Of a DNA stretch of 6,339 nt, positions 4,976-6,339 are shown in pieces. This DNA is from Acinetobacter sp. (GTDB lineage: Bacteria; Pseudomonadota; Gammaproteobacteria; Pseudomonadales; Moraxellaceae). Position 1 is the first letter of the stretch. The number at the start of each line of letters is the position of its first letter. Below the pieces are notes generated by a model. It was not told the origin of the DNA. It saw only the letters and a program-made list of their open reading frames with translations, and searched no databases. The stretch is taken from the NCBI GenBank assembly GCA_008017255.1, contig SSHD01000146.1:1-6339 (forward strand), in the 5' to 3' direction. A program made the position numbers and the translations under genes.

Positions 4976-6339
4976 ATGTTTATGTTTCAACAAGAAATTT
5001 CTCAACTTAACTTACAACAATTTAAAGCAGGCGAAAAACGCTGGATTGGTTGCTTACTCGGCTCATCTGCGGCATTATTATTTAAAGAAATTGCCAGCCA
5101 AAGTACCAAGCTATATGTGATAGTGGCGAGAAATAATCAACATGTTGCTCAATTAGAAAGCGAACTTGAATTTTATGGTATTAAGCCGACTATTTTCCCA
5201 GATTGGGAAATTTTGCCTTATGATCGGTTATCGCCACATCAAGATATTGTGTCAGAGCGCTTGGCGATTCTCTCCAATATGCCGAAGCAGGGTATTTTAC
5301 TGGTATCTGCCAGCACCTTGGCGCAACGTGTTGCACCCTATTCGTGGGTGGTGGGTGAGCACTTTGATATTCGAATTGGTCAAAAACTCGACTTAGAAAC
5401 ACAAAAAAAACAATTGGTGCAAGCGGGTTATCGCTTGGTCGATACAGTGTACGATCATGGTGAATTTGCCGTGCGCGGCAGCATTATGGATATTTTTGCA
5501 TCAGGGCAGGCGCAGCCGATTCGAATAGATTTATTTGACGATGAAATTGAAAGTCTTAAGTTTTTTGATGCAGAAACTCAACGCACCACCGAAGCACTGA
5601 AGAATTTTACCGTATTACCTGCCAAAGAGTTTCCGTTAAAAGAAGGACGCTCGACCTTTAGAGATCGTTATGCAGAAAGTTTTCCAACTGCTAACCCGAA
5701 GAAAAATCCAATTTATCAAGATGTATTAGAGGGTATAGCCACTCCAGGGCTCGAATTTTATCTGCCGTTATTTTTTGATAAAAAGCTCATGGAAGCGCAA
5801 AGCCTACTGACGACATACTTACCACAGCATTGCGTTGTCATTACAAATATTGAAGTAGAAGATGATTTAACTGGTTTTTGGCAAGACGTGGTACGGCGTT
5901 ATGAAGATCGTCGGCATAATATCGATCAGCCGATTGTTGCGCCAGAAGAATTATTTGTACAGCCGAATCAGTTATTGCAGGCGTTAAATCAGTTTCCACG
6001 CATTATCGCATCGGCAGAACCGTTTGAAAGCAAAGCGGGTGTGTTGAATTTAGCCGCAGAACTGCCACCAAAACTCGCAGTAGATGCCAAAAAAGAGCAA
6101 CCTTTTGCAGCGGTCAAACACTACATTGACCAAGCACAGCACCCCGTGTTATTGGTGGCTGAAAGTGCTGGTCGGCGTGAAACCTTAAAAGATGCCTTAC
6201 GTGCGGTATTGGGTGAAATTCCGAATGTTGATAGTTTTGCACAGTTTCAACAAAATCAACTGAAAATTGCCATTACCAATGCGCCTTTGGATCGTGGCTT
6301 ATTACTCAGTAAGCAACTGTCAGTTATTTCAGAAAATCA
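4976..6339 (+). CDS. mfd: Transcription-repair coupling factor Mfd, N-terminal part, runs off the right edge
   Basis: Mfd recognises RNA polymerase stalled at DNA damage, pushes it off with its translocase motor, and recruits UvrA for excision repair. The frame is open from ATG 4976 to the window end: 454 codons of roughly 1150. The UvrB-like module spans about 1-345. It has a degenerate P-loop (GSSAALL, 29-35, lacking GKT, normal for Mfd), then LPYDRLSPHQDIVSERL from residue 80, and GEFAVRGSIMDIF (162-174) leading into IRIDLFDDEIESL. Arg167, Arg183 and Phe187 correspond to the UvrA-contact residues of E. coli Mfd (165, 181, 185, recalled). The following segment to 454 resembles domain 3. The RNA polymerase-interacting domain and the translocase motor lie outside the window. 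A second in-frame ATG at 4982 is an equally possible start; it would make the numbering coincide with E. coli. Neither has a visible ribosome binding site. It is divergent from tal. Confidence 0.95.
   Translation, partial: MFMFQQEISQLNLQQFKAGEKRWIGCLLGSSAALLFKEIASQSTKLYVIVARNNQHVAQLESELEFYGIKPTIFPDWEILPYDRLSPHQDIVSERLAILSNMPKQGILLVSASTLAQRVAPYSWVVGEHFDIRIGQKLDLETQKKQLVQAGYRLVDTVYDHGEFAVRGSIMDIFASGQAQPIRIDLFDDEIESLKFFDAETQRTTEALKNFTVLPAKEFPLKEGRSTFRDRYAESFPTANPKKNPIYQDVLEGIATPGLEFYLPLFFDKKLMEAQSLLTTYLPQHCVVITNIEVEDDLTGFWQDVVRRYEDRRHNIDQPIVAPEELFVQPNQLLQALNQFPRIIASAEPFESKAGVLNLAAELPPKLAVDAKKEQPFAAVKHYIDQAQHPVLLVAESAGRRETLKDALRAVLGEIPNVDSFAQFQQNQLKIAITNAPLDRGLLLSKQLSVISEN

Noticed and set aside
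5166..5402. Overlapping short frames on both strands inside mfd
   Set aside because: The conserved UvrB-like module of Mfd is read through this stretch in another frame.
2423..6339. Search for a new multi-gene system, mobile element, CRISPR array or tRNA
   Set aside because: Nearly all the sequence is covered by recognised families, and the gaps contain only promoter, hairpin and short repeat signals. No terminal repeats, transposase, spacer array or cloverleaf was seen.

Overview
The window looks like a piece of ordinary chromosome from a moderately AT-rich gammaproteobacterium, most likely Acinetobacter or a close Moraxellaceae relative. I base this on the character of the encoded proteins (M1-family PepN, a dienelactone hydrolase-like protein, a TalB-type transaldolase, Mfd) and on recalled Acinetobacter gene content. 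No database search was possible, so the genus is an inference.

Layout, left to right. (1) 2-2422, plus strand: aminopeptidase N (pepN). It runs off the left edge and has lost roughly the first 55-60 residues. (2) 2423-2527: a compact intergenic region with a 14-bp hairpin, then a near-consensus promoter (TTGACA, 17 bp, TACTAT) whose -35 box overlaps a small palindrome. (3) 2528-3214, plus strand: a dienelactone hydrolase-family gene interrupted by an in-frame amber codon at 2690-2692. Both halves otherwise look intact, including the Cys/Asp/His triad. (4) 3284-3718, plus strand: a small RDD-family membrane protein, probably co-transcribed with the hydrolase. (5) 3731-3761: a hairpin shared as terminator by the converging RDD and transaldolase genes. 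(6) 3777-4766, minus strand: transaldolase (tal). (7) 4767-4975: a divergent promoter region. It holds an extended -10 promoter for tal, a 9-bp inverted repeat filling the tal leader, and a candidate mfd promoter so close to the start codon that the mRNA may have almost no leader. (8) 4976-6339, plus strand: the N-terminal 40% or so of the transcription-repair coupling factor Mfd, running off the right edge.

The genes are mostly functionally unrelated housekeeping functions: peptide turnover, the non-oxidative pentose phosphate pathway, transcription-coupled repair, plus an accessory hydrolase and a small membrane protein. I found no mobile element, CRISPR array, tRNA/rRNA, toxin-antitoxin pair or defence island, and no sign of a new multi-gene system. 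The points most worth a second look are the amber-interrupted hydrolase, the inverted repeat in the tal leader, and the possible leaderless mfd transcript.
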